From contig JADJOT010000012.1 in assembly GCA_016713625.1 (NCBI GenBank), forward strand, positions 1 to 64,000: 64,000 bases of DNA, given 5' to 3'. Source of the stretch: Candidatus Accumulibacter affinis. Its GTDB lineage: Bacteria > Pseudomonadota > Gammaproteobacteria > Burkholderiales > Rhodocyclaceae. Position numbers and translations under genes: made by a program. Of the stretch, positions 36,507 through 45,296 are shown piece after piece; positions within the stretch are counted from its first letter, which is position 1; every line of letters begins with the position of its first letter. The notes under the pieces were generated by a model, which searched no databases, was not told where the DNA came from, and saw only the letters and a program-made list of their open reading frames with translations.

Positions 36507-36768
36507 GGGGAGCATCCTACGCTACTTGACGAGCCAATCCGCAACGGGAGCATGCGCCCGGCGCCGCTGCTCATCAGCGATGCGGGTTTGAGAGGCTCGG
36601 AGCACCTGGCAGACAGCCGTCCCACAGCGGTATGTTTTCGTCCGTCCGATGGCGTCCAGTTTTGAGAGGCCGCGCGGCGAGGATTCGTGCGCGCCGGTTC
36701 CAAATGCGAAGGACCCGGCAGAACCGCTCGCGCGCGAAGGCCAGCCACACCGCCAGGGCGGGGCGGGG

Positions 36769-36785
36769 TGTCGAAGAATTTTACA
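36769..36785 (+). promoter_or_regulatory. TGTCG-N7-TTACA box upstream of the haloperoxidase (PrsR-like site)
   Basis: TGTCGAAGAATTTTACA, 64 bp upstream of the sigma-54 promoter at 36850. The same 17-bp layout occurs before the second PEP-CTERM gene (39061-39077), in the same orientation and relative place. This is the position of an activator (enhancer-binding protein) site. PrsR as the binder is an inference from the PEP-CTERM context. Confidence 0.6.
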
Positions 36786-36849
36786 GCCGTCGCAACGAGG
36801 ATTCGTTTCTGGTCGCCAAGTAATTGATATAGCGAACATGGCAATTCGC

Positions 36850-36865
36850 TGGCGCATTGTTTGCT
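36850..36865 (+). promoter_or_regulatory. Sigma-54 promoter of the haloperoxidase gene
   Basis: TGGCGC-ATTGT-TTGCT matches the -24/-12 consensus (TGGCAC-N5-TTGCW) at all invariant positions: GG at -24, GC at -12, correct spacing. It lies 67 bp before the chosen start. Requires RpoN and an activator. Confidence 0.75.
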
Positions 36866-36932
36866 TAACTCGTCGCGAAAGCGGCCGTGGCCCGGCCCGC
36901 GCAATCGCCAATCCCATAACCATTCCGGATGC

Positions 36933-38387
36933 ATGTTGATGATGAACCACCGCTTGCTGCTGCTGATTTGTGTTTCGCTGACCCTGCCGACAGCCGCCCG
37001 GGCGGACCTCGTTTCGGACTGGAACAGCACCCTGATTGACGCCATCCGGACGACGCCGGCGAAAAGCAATCCCGGCAACTCGACGCGCAGCGTGGCGATG
37101 ATGAACGCGACGATCTATGACGTGTTTCAGGCGATTGATCGGACACACGCGCCTTTCCTGGTCAATGATTCGGCACCCGGCGCTTCGCTCGATGCCGCGG
37201 TAGCGCAAGCCGCCTATCGGACCCTTGCGAACACGTATGTCGAGCAGCAGGCGATGCTCGACAACGTGTTGGCAGCGCGGCTCGGCGCAATCCCGGACAA
37301 TCAGGCCAAGACGGCAGGCATCGCGCTTGGAAACCGGGTCGCTGAGCAGTACATCAATACGCGTAGCAGTGACGGCTGGGATACACCCGACGCGTATACG
37401 CCCACCGGCCTTCCCGGGCACTGGAGTGAGGATCCACTGCATGCGCCGCAAACCGCGTGGGGTCAGGCCTGGGGGGGCGTCACTCCCTGGGCGATCAACA
37501 ACCCCGACCAGTTCGATGCCGTGCTTCACCTGCCCGCGCTGGGCAGCGACAAGTACGTCGAGGCCTTCCAGCAGGTAAAGGATTACGGAGCACTCGGTAG
37601 CAGCAAGCGGAGCGATTATCAGGCCAAGACCGGGCTTTTCTGGGCCTACGATCGCTTCGCCATGGGTCCGCCGCCGATCCTCTTCATCCATGCCCTCGAT
37701 TCGATCTCGGCGGCGATCGGCAGCACGCTGGCCGACCGTGCCAGACTGTTTGCCCTGGCGTCGGTGGCGATGGCCGATGCGGTCATTGCCGCCTGGGATG
37801 TGAAGTTTGAGGCCGATCTCTGGCGGCCGATTACCGCCATCCGCGCCGACGCCGCGCACGACGACGATGACCCCGATACCGTCGAGGATCCGGACTGGAC
37901 GCCCCTGGGCGCTCCCGACGGTGATCCAAGCACCTCCGCCGGTGACTTCACGCCGCCGTTCCCGGCCTATACGTCGGGACACGCGACGATGGGCGGGGCG
38001 GTGTTCAAGGCGCTGGAGTTGTTCTACGGCAGCAACGATTTCAGCGTCGCGGACGCGACGATCGGCGTCGATCCGGTCACCGACCAGTTCATCCTGACCT
38101 CCGAGGAGATGACGGGTAGCGCCAGCTCGCGTGCTTACGTCCGCTTCACGCAAACCGTGCCGCTGGACCTTGGCAGCGAGGACTCGCCCGAGGGCGAAAA
38201 CGCCACCAGCCGGGTGTATCTGGGCATCCACTGGCTCTTCGACGGGACCGACGGGATTGCGCTTGGCAATGCCGTTGCGAAAGATGTAATGGCCAACCAC
38301 TTCCAGGCGGTGCCCGAGCCGGGAACCATCTGGCTCGGCGCCTTCGCCATGCTCCTGCTTGGATTGGTTCGTCGCCGCGCAGGATAG
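36933..38387 (+). CDS. Vanadium-dependent haloperoxidase / PAP2-like protein with PEP-CTERM sorting signal
   Basis: A secreted protein of about 484 residues. The signal peptide is MNHRLLLLICVSLTLPTAAR ending near ARA. The PAP2-superfamily active site of vanadium haloperoxidases is present: LWRPITAIRADAAHDDDDPD (R-P), FPAYTSGHATMGGAVFKALE (S-G-H) and SRVYLGIHWLFDGTDGIALG (R...G-x-H...D). The C-terminus carries a PEP-CTERM tail: VPEPGTIWLGAFAMLLLGLV then RRRAG. So the enzyme should be exported and processed by an exosortase. Alternative starts at 36939 and 36942 are nearly as good. A sigma-54 promoter and upstream box precede it. The halide or substrate cannot be predicted, and an acid phosphatase activity is possible. 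Confidence 0.85.
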   Translation: MLMMNHRLLLLICVSLTLPTAARADLVSDWNSTLIDAIRTTPAKSNPGNSTRSVAMMNATIYDVFQAIDRTHAPFLVNDSAPGASLDAAVAQAAYRTLANTYVEQQAMLDNVLAARLGAIPDNQAKTAGIALGNRVAEQYINTRSSDGWDTPDAYTPTGLPGHWSEDPLHAPQTAWGQAWGGVTPWAINNPDQFDAVLHLPALGSDKYVEAFQQVKDYGALGSSKRSDYQAKTGLFWAYDRFAMGPPPILFIHALDSISAAIGSTLADRARLFALASVAMADAVIAAWDVKFEADLWRPITAIRADAAHDDDDPDTVEDPDWTPLGAPDGDPSTSAGDFTPPFPAYTSGHATMGGAVFKALELFYGSNDFSVADATIGVDPVTDQFILTSEEMTGSASSRAYVRFTQTVPLDLGSEDSPEGENATSRVYLGIHWLFDGTDGIALGNAVAKDVMANHFQAVPEPGTIWLGAFAMLLLGLVRRRAG

Positions 38388-38406
38388 TCTGTAGCGACGT
38401 GGCCAA

Positions 38407-38950
38407 TGATCAAGGCCAGGATGCCTTGCCGAACAAGGCATGTCCCACCAATCCGCGCTTGCCGCACCATCGCTCTCAATGCTGGCGTGTGGTAGCTTGC
38501 GCTTGCGCAGCCACGCATTCCGCGATCAGGGTACTGGTCCGGCCCAACCCGCAGCAGGCCATTGATCGCCGATTCCACCTCTGAATGTTGGCGCCGGGCG
38601 TGGACGAATCCCGGCGCGTCTTGCGCACACGGTCGGCGATCGTGCGGCGGCCTGGGCCGCGCTACCAGATCCCGTTGCACTTCCTGACGCTCGACAGGGA
38701 CCATGCAGCCGTCGAATGAGCTGCACATTGCGCCAGGATCACAGCCGCGGACACCGGCGGCTGCAAGCGCTTCCCTGCACCTCTGCGGGGCACCTTGCAG
38801 ATCCGTCAACGCCGCGTTCAGGTACGTCCGGGCGGCGTCGGTAATCGCCCGCAGACCACATCGAGCCGCAGGCGCACGACCCCCAGTGCCCGAGTCTTCG
38901 CCTGCTCCATACCAGCGCGCGCCCCAGGAAATCACTGGTTTGCTCGCCAT
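38407..38950 (-). pseudogene. Degraded transposase remnant (ISNCY-like)
   Basis: On the minus strand one frame reads HSEVESAINGLLRVGPDQYP, then DRGMRGCASASYHTPALRAM. The pattern H-S-x-V-E-S-x-I-N-x-L...D-R-x-x-D-R-G, followed by a short helical tail, resembles the C-terminal part of ISNCY-type transposases. The upstream part (RTYLNAALTDLQGAPQRCRE) also fits but is scrambled. No intact ends are visible. It fills the gap between the two PEP-CTERM genes and is an old insertion scar. Confidence 0.5.
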
Positions 38951-39060
38951 CGGCGCGGGGGGCGGTGACTTTCGGGAGGATGGCCACGACCTCTTACTGC
39001 AACGCGCGTTTCAGGAAAAGGCACGGCACCCCGGGGCGCCACTTGTGCAGCCCGCGAAAG

Positions 39061-39077
39061 TGTCGGATTTTTTTACA
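39061..39077 (+). promoter_or_regulatory. TGTCG-N7-TTACA box upstream of the second PEP-CTERM gene (PrsR-like site)
   Basis: TGTCGGATTTTTTTACA, 85 bp upstream of the sigma-54 promoter at 39163. It matches the box at 36769-36785 in both half-sites and spacing. Two occurrences, each before a PEP-CTERM gene with a sigma-54 promoter, suggest a shared activator. Confidence 0.62.
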
Positions 39078-39162
39078 TTGGGCTGCGGGAAAAGGTGGCA
39101 TATTCCGGGGAAGTTTCGGTATATCTATGCTTTAACTGGGGATTATGGATGTCTATGGTTTC

Positions 39163-39178
39163 TGGCACAAGTATTGCT
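39163..39178 (+). promoter_or_regulatory. Sigma-54 promoter of the second PEP-CTERM gene
   Basis: TGGCAC-AAGTA-TTGCT is an exact match to the TGGCAC-N5-TTGCW consensus. It lies 115 bp before the ATG at 39294, leaving an AT-rich leader with a GGAG site (39280-39283). Confidence 0.82.
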
Positions 39179-39293
39179 TTATGTTAGTCGAGCACAGACA
39201 ATAAGCCAAGCTAGGATAAAGGCTCTGGCTATTCCACACTAACAAGTGGCCAGATGACTCGATAGAACTTAACTACTTTGGAGAAATTCGACA

Positions 39294-39968
39294 ATGATGA
39301 AGAAATCCCTAATCGCCGCTGGCATCATGGCTGTTGGCCTGATTGCTGCCGCACCGGCTTCGGCCGGTGCTTTGCTCACCCCCACCCAGACCAAAACCTT
39401 CGCCTTCAACAATCTGGATCAAAACTTTAGTGTGACGTTCGACGGTTTCGACTCGACGCTGGGGATGCTCATGAGCGTCCACTGGAGTTTCGACGGTCTG
39501 GCGACCTTGAACAACGCTGTGGTCAACCTTGATGGCGAGCAAATGGTTGGTGACCCCGTTCCTCTCTCCGCGATTTGGGATATCACCGTCTCTTCGCCGG
39601 TGGGCTTGTCTGCAAGCGCTAGTCTGCAGACCCCCGGCTTTACAGGGCTCGTTCCGCCCGGTGGCCCAACGACAGTTGGAACGGTAGCGGATGCGCCGAT
39701 TAGCGGCATGGCCTGGATCGAGAATAGCGATCCAGTCACGCTGGCCGCCTACATTGGCGGAACGAACTCGGTGAGCATTGATTTCCATGGCGAAGGTACG
39801 CAGGGCGGCTCGGTACCCGCGACCATTTTTTCTGGCAACAACGGATTCGCAAACGGAACAGTGTCCATCTATTATGACTATAATTTGGTTCCAGAGCCGC
39901 TTTCACTCGGTCTGTTCGGCTTGGGTCTGGCTGGTTTGGCAGCGACGCGTCGCCGCAAGCTCGTCTGA
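39294..39968 (+). CDS. PEP-CTERM sorting domain protein (choice-of-anchor E-like)
   Basis: A 224-residue exported protein. The signal peptide is MMKKSLIAAGIMAVGLIAAA with an A-S-A cleavage region near residue 25. The mature domain starts LLTPTQTKTFAFNNLDQNFS and continues with VTFDGFDSTLGMLMSVHWSF, a beta-sandwich pattern like the 'choice-of-anchor E' domains. The C-terminus is a textbook PEP-CTERM: LVPEPLSLGLFGLGLAGLAA then TRRRKLV. It should be sorted by an exosortase to the cell surface or extracellular matrix. Its promoter is sigma-54 type. No exosortase gene is in this window. Confidence 0.85.
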   Translation: MMKKSLIAAGIMAVGLIAAAPASAGALLTPTQTKTFAFNNLDQNFSVTFDGFDSTLGMLMSVHWSFDGLATLNNAVVNLDGEQMVGDPVPLSAIWDITVSSPVGLSASASLQTPGFTGLVPPGGPTTVGTVADAPISGMAWIENSDPVTLAAYIGGTNSVSIDFHGEGTQGGSVPATIFSGNNGFANGTVSIYYDYNLVPEPLSLGLFGLGLAGLAATRRRKLV

Positions 39969-40311
39969 TTTTCGCATTTGCCATGATCGGGGTGCCGTTT
40001 CTGCGGCAACCTGATCGCTGAGGCAGGTCCTGTCCAGCTTGTCGACCGTTTAAGGCAAGCCGAACAGAACCTGCCCAGCCAACTACGGGGTAGCCAACTC
40101 CGGAGTCAGTTCCAACATTCCAGCATTTCCTTCTGGCACACCTCTGGCGTTTGGTAATCACGAATCCTTGCGCACGGCTTCGCTGTGGCGCGGCAAGCTC
40201 GCGGGCTTTCCGTTTGCCTTGCTGTGTGTTACTGGTGATGAGGAACCGCGGATAGCTGGCGCAGAAAGATGACCGAGAATGGTGTTGACTGTTGGAGTCA
40301 ACGAAAAAGCG

Positions 40312-40470
40312 GCCGATGAATTTGACCCCAGCGATCGGCGGATTGAACCGGGTGTATGAAATCCTCCACCGCAAACGGCCTCTGACGCTGAGGATGATCT
40401 GGAATTTGCACGAGAAGCTGGGCATTCCTTCCGGAAGCCTGATGCATCCGGCAAAAAGATCGCTGGCTGC
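40312..40470 (+). pseudogene. Fragment of a HigA-type antitoxin
   Basis: About 50 codons: MNLTPAIGGLNRVYEILHRK, then RPLTLRMIWNLHEKLGIPSG. The G-x-x-N-R-V-x-E-I-L-x-x-K-R-x-L-T-L-x-M-I block is the HTH of the HigA antitoxins that pair with HigB mRNA interferases. The N-terminal part and any toxin are missing. It abuts the 3' end of proQ on the other strand. The 340 bp before it (39969-40311) hold nothing I can name. Confidence 0.5.
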
Positions 40471-40893
40471 TCAAGGGCGGTCGCGGCCAAATTTCTCGAC
40501 GAGCTGGTCGAGCTTTTCGGCGCGCTGGCGAGCGAGCAGCTCTGCCTCGCGCTGTGCCTTGCGCTGTTCCGCCTGCTTGCGGATTCTTTCCTTGATCAGT
40601 TCCGACGCGTGGCTGCGGTGCGTCTCCGGGATCTCGCTGGCGGGCTGGCCGTCGAGATCGACGCGTTGCGTCGCCCTTTCCATCGTTTTCAGGTAACGCG
40701 TCGAGTGCGTGTGCATTCCGAGGGCGATGCGCAGCGCCTTGCGATCGAGGCCGGGCAGGCGCGCGAGGAGTTGTTTGTCGACCCCGATGGCCAGCGGCAG
40801 GCAGTCACGGAAGACCGGGAAGGTCTCCTGCAACTCCTTCAGTAGCTGCCGGGCGTTATGGCTGGGGACGGAGACTGGGGCGGGCGTATTCAT
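40471..40893 (-). CDS. proQ: ProQ/FinO-family RNA chaperone
   Basis: A 140-residue protein with a ProQ/FinO domain at residues about 15-90: LLKELQETFPVFRDCLPLAI, GVDKQLLARLPGLDRKALRI and ALGMHTHSTRYLKTMERATQ with the conserved HT-x-S-x-x-Y-L block. The charged C-terminal helix (KERIRKQAEQRKAQREAELL) is an RNA-binding extension. Members bind structured RNAs and sRNA-mRNA pairs. It stands alone. The name proQ is by family; it may be a paralogue. Confidence 0.82.
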   Translation of the reverse strand: MNTPAPVSVPSHNARQLLKELQETFPVFRDCLPLAIGVDKQLLARLPGLDRKALRIALGMHTHSTRYLKTMERATQRVDLDGQPASEIPETHRSHASELIKERIRKQAEQRKAQREAELLARQRAEKLDQLVEKFGRDRP

Positions 40894-41017
40894 GGAGTGG
40901 CGGTGCCGTAAAGTAAAGGGGGGCGGATCAAGGCCGGCGGCCGGGCTGTCGGGTCGTCTGCGGAGCGGTTTCCTGGCTGCGAAGCGCGAGCCCGGGGACA
41001 GTAGCTGGCGTCGGCGT

Positions 41018-43003
41018 TCAGAAGTGAATCCCGCGCATGATCTGCGAGAAGGCCACCTGGTCGGCGCTCTGCTGCGCCGGCTCCTGCTCCTTGTGCGCAG
41101 CCGCTCTCGAGTCGGGGAACATCCGGAAAGCGGTGTTCATGGTGATCTGCGCAAGCTTCGGCGTCAGCGAGTGCAGCAGCGCACCAAAAACTCCCAGGCG
41201 GGTGGCGATGCGTACCGGCTGGTGAATGATCGCTTCGACGACCAGGTCGGCGGCTTCTTCCGGCGACAGCGTCGGCACCTGATCGTACAGCCTGGTCGGC
41301 GCGATCATCGGGGTTTTGACCAGTGGCATGTTGATGGTCGTGAATTCGATGCCGCGGTCGGCAAACTCGGAAGCGGCGCAGCGTGCCCAGGCGTCCATCG
41401 CCGCCTTTGAGGCGACGTAGGCCGAGAAGCGGGGCGCGTTGGTCAGTACGCCGATCGACGAGATGTTGATCACGTGTCCCTTGCGCCTGGCAATCATTGC
41501 CGGCAGGAGGCCCATCGTCAGGCGCAGCGCGCCGAAGTAGTTGAGCTCCATCGTGCGCTCGAAATCGTGGAATCGATCGAAGGAGTTCTCGATACCGCGA
41601 CGAATCGAACGGCCGGCATTGTTCACCAGGATGTCTACGCCGCCGTGTTCGTCGGTCAGGTTTTTCACGAAGGCTGCGCATTGCTCGGGATCGGCCAGGT
41701 CCACCACGTGGGTGATCAGGCGCAGGCCGTCGGCTGCGAATTCACTGCGGGTGCTCTCGAGCGTCTGCGCATCGCGGTCGATGGTGACGGCAATGGCGCC
41801 GGCTGCGGCCATCTTGCGGAGGGTCGCCTTGCCGATTCCGGAGGCGCCGCCGCTGACCAGCACCACCTTGCCCGTCACCTGGCCACGCAGGCTGCGATCG
41901 ATGAACAGGTCGGGGTCGAGATGACGTTCCCAGTAGTCCCACAGTCGCCAGGCATAGCTGTCGAGCGGCGGCACGGCGATGCCGGTGCCCTGCAGGGCGC
42001 GCTGCGTCTCGCGGCAGTCGAAACGGGTCGGGTAGTTGACGAAATCGAGGATGTCGTCGGGCAGGCCGAGATCCTTCATCACCGCCTTGCGGACACGGCG
42101 AACCGGGGTCAGGGCGAACATCGCCTGGCGCACCGAGCCGGGGATGAAGCCGAGCAGCGCGGCATTGACGCGCAAGCCCATTTCCGGTGCGTGCGCCGCG
42201 CGCGCGAAAGTATTGAGCAGGTCGCCGACGCGCATCGGCGCCGGGTCGGTGAGGTGGAAGCACTGGCCATCCCGGCCCTCGAGATGGGCGATGTGGTCCA
42301 ACGCCGCGACCACGAAGTCGACCGGCACGACATTGATTCGCCCGCCTTCGATGCCGATCGTCGGCATCCAGGAAGGCAGTATCCGGCGCATCTTCTGGAT
42401 CAGCTTGAAGAAGTAGTACGGTCCGTCGATCTTGTCCATTTCGCCGCTGCGCGAGTCACCGACGACGATGGCCGGGCGGAAGATGCGCCACGGCACCTTG
42501 CACTCCTTGCGGACGATACCTTCGGACTCGTGTTTGGTGCGAAAGTAGGGGTTGTCGAGGTTCTCGGCTTCTTCGAACATGTCTTCACGGAACAGCCCTT
42601 CATAGAGCCCGGCCGAGGCGATCGAGCTGACCAGATGGAAGTGGCGGGCGTCAATCGCTTCGGCCAGGCGGACGGTGTTGCGCGTGCCGTCCACGTTGGC
42701 GCTTTGCTGGTCGTCGGCGCTGGCCTTGAGGTCATAGATCGCGGCGAGATGGAAGAAATGTTCGATCTTGCCCTGCAGCTTGCGCAGGTCGGCCTTGGCG
42801 ACCCCCAGTCCGGGCTGGGTCAGGTCGCCGACGATCGGGATGACCCGGCTTTCGTCACCGCCCCAGTACGCGTGGAGTTCCGGCAGCCGCGGCAGTTCAC
42901 CCGTGCGTACCAGAATATGGACGATGGACCCGGGGCGGCCAAGCAGCTTGGCGACCAGTCTCTTGCCGATGAAACCGGTGGCGCCGGTAACGAAGTAATT
43001 CAT
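41018..43003 (-). CDS. Two-domain SDR oxidoreductase (fatty acyl-CoA reductase-like)
   Basis: 661 residues with two Rossmann domains. The N-terminal extended SDR begins MNYFVTGATGFIGKRLVAKL with the TGxxGxxG motif. Its active-site Y-x-x-x-K is in NPYFRTKHESEGIV (YFRTK). The C-terminal classical SDR has VVLVSGGASGIGKATLRKMA, NNAGRSIRRGI and the catalytic SAYVASKAAMDAWARCAASE. The combination matches the large bacterial SDR fusions annotated as acyl-CoA or acyl-ACP reductases. Next to phasin, patatin and acyl-CoA-binding genes, a role in storage-lipid or wax metabolism is an inference. Start ATG 43003 was chosen because the TGATGFIG motif begins six residues later. A longer frame upstream has no homology. 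Confidence 0.78.
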   Translation of the reverse strand: MNYFVTGATGFIGKRLVAKLLGRPGSIVHILVRTGELPRLPELHAYWGGDESRVIPIVGDLTQPGLGVAKADLRKLQGKIEHFFHLAAIYDLKASADDQQSANVDGTRNTVRLAEAIDARHFHLVSSIASAGLYEGLFREDMFEEAENLDNPYFRTKHESEGIVRKECKVPWRIFRPAIVVGDSRSGEMDKIDGPYYFFKLIQKMRRILPSWMPTIGIEGGRINVVPVDFVVAALDHIAHLEGRDGQCFHLTDPAPMRVGDLLNTFARAAHAPEMGLRVNAALLGFIPGSVRQAMFALTPVRRVRKAVMKDLGLPDDILDFVNYPTRFDCRETQRALQGTGIAVPPLDSYAWRLWDYWERHLDPDLFIDRSLRGQVTGKVVLVSGGASGIGKATLRKMAAAGAIAVTIDRDAQTLESTRSEFAADGLRLITHVVDLADPEQCAAFVKNLTDEHGGVDILVNNAGRSIRRGIENSFDRFHDFERTMELNYFGALRLTMGLLPAMIARRKGHVINISSIGVLTNAPRFSAYVASKAAMDAWARCAASEFADRGIEFTTINMPLVKTPMIAPTRLYDQVPTLSPEEAADLVVEAIIHQPVRIATRLGVFGALLHSLTPKLAQITMNTAFRMFPDSRAAAHKEQEPAQQSADQVAFSQIMRGIHF

Positions 43004-43178
43004 GCTTGCCTGCTCAAGGTGATTGTTCTCTCCCAGGTTCCGGTTGGCCGGGACGCGGCTGCCGGAAACTGCTCCCCAGGTCATTAGTGTGCGTCCTCTA
43101 GATATTGTCACTAGACTAGCTTTCCAGGGCAAGCAAAAAACTTGTTGACCTTTTGATACGCCTTTCAAGGAGATGGAA

Positions 43179-43733
43179 ATGGGCAAGAAACTCAAGGAAT
43201 TAGCGGTTAGCGTGACGGATAACCAACTGGCTTTGACGGTCAAGGAATCGGCACAGCAAATCTGGCTGGCAGGGCTGGGCGCTTTTGCCAAGGCGCAGGA
43301 AGAAGGCGGCAAGGTATTTGACGCCTTGGTCAGGGAAGGTGAAGGGATTCAATTCAAGACCCGCAAGATGACCGACGAGCGGATCGCGCAGGTCGCCGGC
43401 AAAGCGGCCGGGACCTGGGATCGTCTGGAACAGGTGTTCGAGGATCGCGTTGCGCGTGCCCTGGGCAGCCTTGGCGTGCCGAGCAAGCAGGATATCGACC
43501 GGTTGTCCAAGCGGGTAGTCGATCTGAGCGCTGCTGTGCAGGCTTTGACCGAAGGCAAGGCGGTTGCCAAGGTCGCCGCGACGACCGCTGCGCCGGCTGC
43601 TGCGAAACCGGCGGCCAGTAAACCCGCGGCCTCCAGGGCTGCGGCTCGCAAGCCTGCTGCAGCGAGAACGGTGCCACCGGTGACGCCGGCCGACGTGCTG
43701 AATACGCTTCCGCAGCATCCTGCCAGCGAATAA
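43179..43733 (+). CDS. Phasin family protein (PHA granule-associated, PhaF/PhaI-like)
   Basis: A 184-residue phasin. Residues 1-110 are amphipathic helices: TVKESAQQIWLAGLGAFAKA is the phasin signature, followed by GGKVFDALVREGEGIQFKTR. The C-terminal 50 residues are Ala/Lys/Pro-rich histone-like repeats (AAKPAASKPAASRAAARKPA), which in PhaF bind nucleoid DNA. AAGGAG at 43167-43172 sits too close to an ATG at 43173 but at ideal distance from the ATG at 43179, so I prefer the latter. It is divergent from the SDR gene, with a shared 175-bp control region. Confidence 0.85.
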   Translation: MGKKLKELAVSVTDNQLALTVKESAQQIWLAGLGAFAKAQEEGGKVFDALVREGEGIQFKTRKMTDERIAQVAGKAAGTWDRLEQVFEDRVARALGSLGVPSKQDIDRLSKRVVDLSAAVQALTEGKAVAKVAATTAAPAAAKPAASKPAASRAAARKPAAARTVPPVTPADVLNTLPQHPASE

Positions 43734-43973
43734 GCAGGGTCTCGCTCAAGGTTCGGGATCGGCAGGTCAGACTTTCGGGGTCGCAGGAGTGTGCGACGCC
43801 CTCCCGTTCGGGAGGGAAGCGTCGCCACATGACCCAGGGGATCCTGGGCCGTGCGGCGGCGCCTTGGCGTGGCCGACGACAGCGTGCCATCGTAGGCGCC
43901 CACAACAACGCGCCGGCAAGCGGTGTTCGCCGCTGCCCGAGACGGCGGTTCCGAGACGAAAGGATGGTGCTTC

Positions 43974-45191
43974 ATGGTTGCCACAGACAAACGCTCGAAA
44001 ATCGGGCTGGCGCTCGCTGGCGGTGGTCCGGTCGGCGGTATTTACGAAGTTGGCGCAATGGCCGCTTTGAGCGAGGCTCTCGATGGGCTCGACTTCACCA
44101 CCTTTGACGTCTATGTCGGCGTCAGCGCCGGCGCCTTGATGTCGGCGGCCGTGGCCAATGGCCTGGGGCCGGCCCGGTTGGCACGCATGTTGGTCGACAA
44201 CGACACCGAAGATGGCCTTGACCCCGAGATGCTGCTGCGCCCGGCTCTTGCCGAGTACCTGCAGCGCGCACTTGCCGTGCCGGTGTTGTTCTGGTCATCC
44301 TTGCGGCAGTATTTGTCAGACCCCTGGCACCTTGGTCTGGTCGAGTCATTTCAGGGCCTCAGTCATGCCCTCCCCACCGGGATCTTCAATGGGGTGGGGA
44401 TCGACCAGTTGCTGCGCAGGTGGTTCTCGACGGGCGGGCGGAGTAACGACTTTCGCAAGCTCAAACAGCCGTTGTTCATTGTGGCGACCGATCTCGACAC
44501 CGGGGAGTCGGTGGCCTTCGGTTCGGCGGGACACGACGATGTGCCGATCTCGGTCGCCGTGCGGGCCAGTACGGCCTTGCCGGGGCTGTATCCACCAGTC
44601 CGCATTGGCGATCGCGATTTTGTTGATGGCGGCCTGATCAAGACCCTGCATGCCTCGGTTGCGCTACAGGCGGGCGCCGACCTGCTGATCTGCATCAATC
44701 CGCTGGTGCCCTTTGATGCGCGCCTGGCGGCGAAACGCCCGCTCGCCAAAACCTCGACGCTGGCGCCCGCGCATCTCGTCGACGGTGGTTTGCCGGTCGT
44801 CCTGGCGCAGACCTTTCGCGCCATCATTCACTCGCGCATGCGCACCGGCATGGACCGCTACCGGCACGAGTACCCGGGCAAGGATGTGGTGCTCTTCGAA
44901 CCGACTCGTGATGATGCGGAGATGTTCTTTACCAACGTGTTCAGCTATCGCGCGCGCAGCCGCTTGTGCGAACACGCCTATCAGCGTACGCGCAGCGACC
45001 TGTATCGGCGACGGAATGAACTGCGGCCGATTTTCGCGCGCCACGGCATCGAGATGAACATCGCGGTGCTCAAGGACCACACTCGCTCGTTGTTGTCCCG
45101 CAAGCGTCGACCGGATCTGGCGAGCAGCGCCAGCGCGCTCGATTCGTCCCTGCACGATCTCGAGGTCTGGTTGCAGACGCAAGCGGCCTGA
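43974..45191 (+). CDS. Patatin-like phospholipase
   Basis: A 405-residue patatin-domain lipid acyl hydrolase. The oxyanion loop is GLALAGGGPVGGIYEVG at residues 11-27. The nucleophile Ser51 is in VYVGVSAGALMSAAVANGLG. The dyad aspartate is in IGDRDFVDGGLIKTLHASVA. A C-terminal extension of about 120 residues follows. ATG 43974 with AAAGGA before it was chosen over a longer frame whose extra residues look non-coding. It lies after the phasin gene and may act on granule-associated or membrane lipids; that role is inferred. Confidence 0.82.
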   Translation: MVATDKRSKIGLALAGGGPVGGIYEVGAMAALSEALDGLDFTTFDVYVGVSAGALMSAAVANGLGPARLARMLVDNDTEDGLDPEMLLRPALAEYLQRALAVPVLFWSSLRQYLSDPWHLGLVESFQGLSHALPTGIFNGVGIDQLLRRWFSTGGRSNDFRKLKQPLFIVATDLDTGESVAFGSAGHDDVPISVAVRASTALPGLYPPVRIGDRDFVDGGLIKTLHASVALQAGADLLICINPLVPFDARLAAKRPLAKTSTLAPAHLVDGGLPVVLAQTFRAIIHSRMRTGMDRYRHEYPGKDVVLFEPTRDDAEMFFTNVFSYRARSRLCEHAYQRTRSDLYRRRNELRPIFARHGIEMNIAVLKDHTRSLLSRKRRPDLASSASALDSSLHDLEVWLQTQAA

Positions 45192-45296
45192 TCGTCGGTA
45201 GCGGCAGTTCGCCGCCCGGGAAGCATTCCCTGACCTTGCCGGCAATGTTATCCTCGCTGTCCTGATGTTCTGAGCAGGTCACACAACGGACAGCCA

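Noticed and set aside
33565..36591. Two long plus-strand frames (441 and 550 codons) opposite pnp and rpsO
   Set aside because: Both overlap intact housekeeping genes on the minus strand and have no recognisable domain.
36522..38441. A 639-codon minus-strand frame opposite the haloperoxidase
   Set aside because: The plus strand carries a signal peptide, an active site and a PEP-CTERM tail. The minus frame has none.
41474..43087. A 537-codon plus-strand frame opposite the SDR gene
   Set aside because: Antisense shadow of two intact Rossmann domains.
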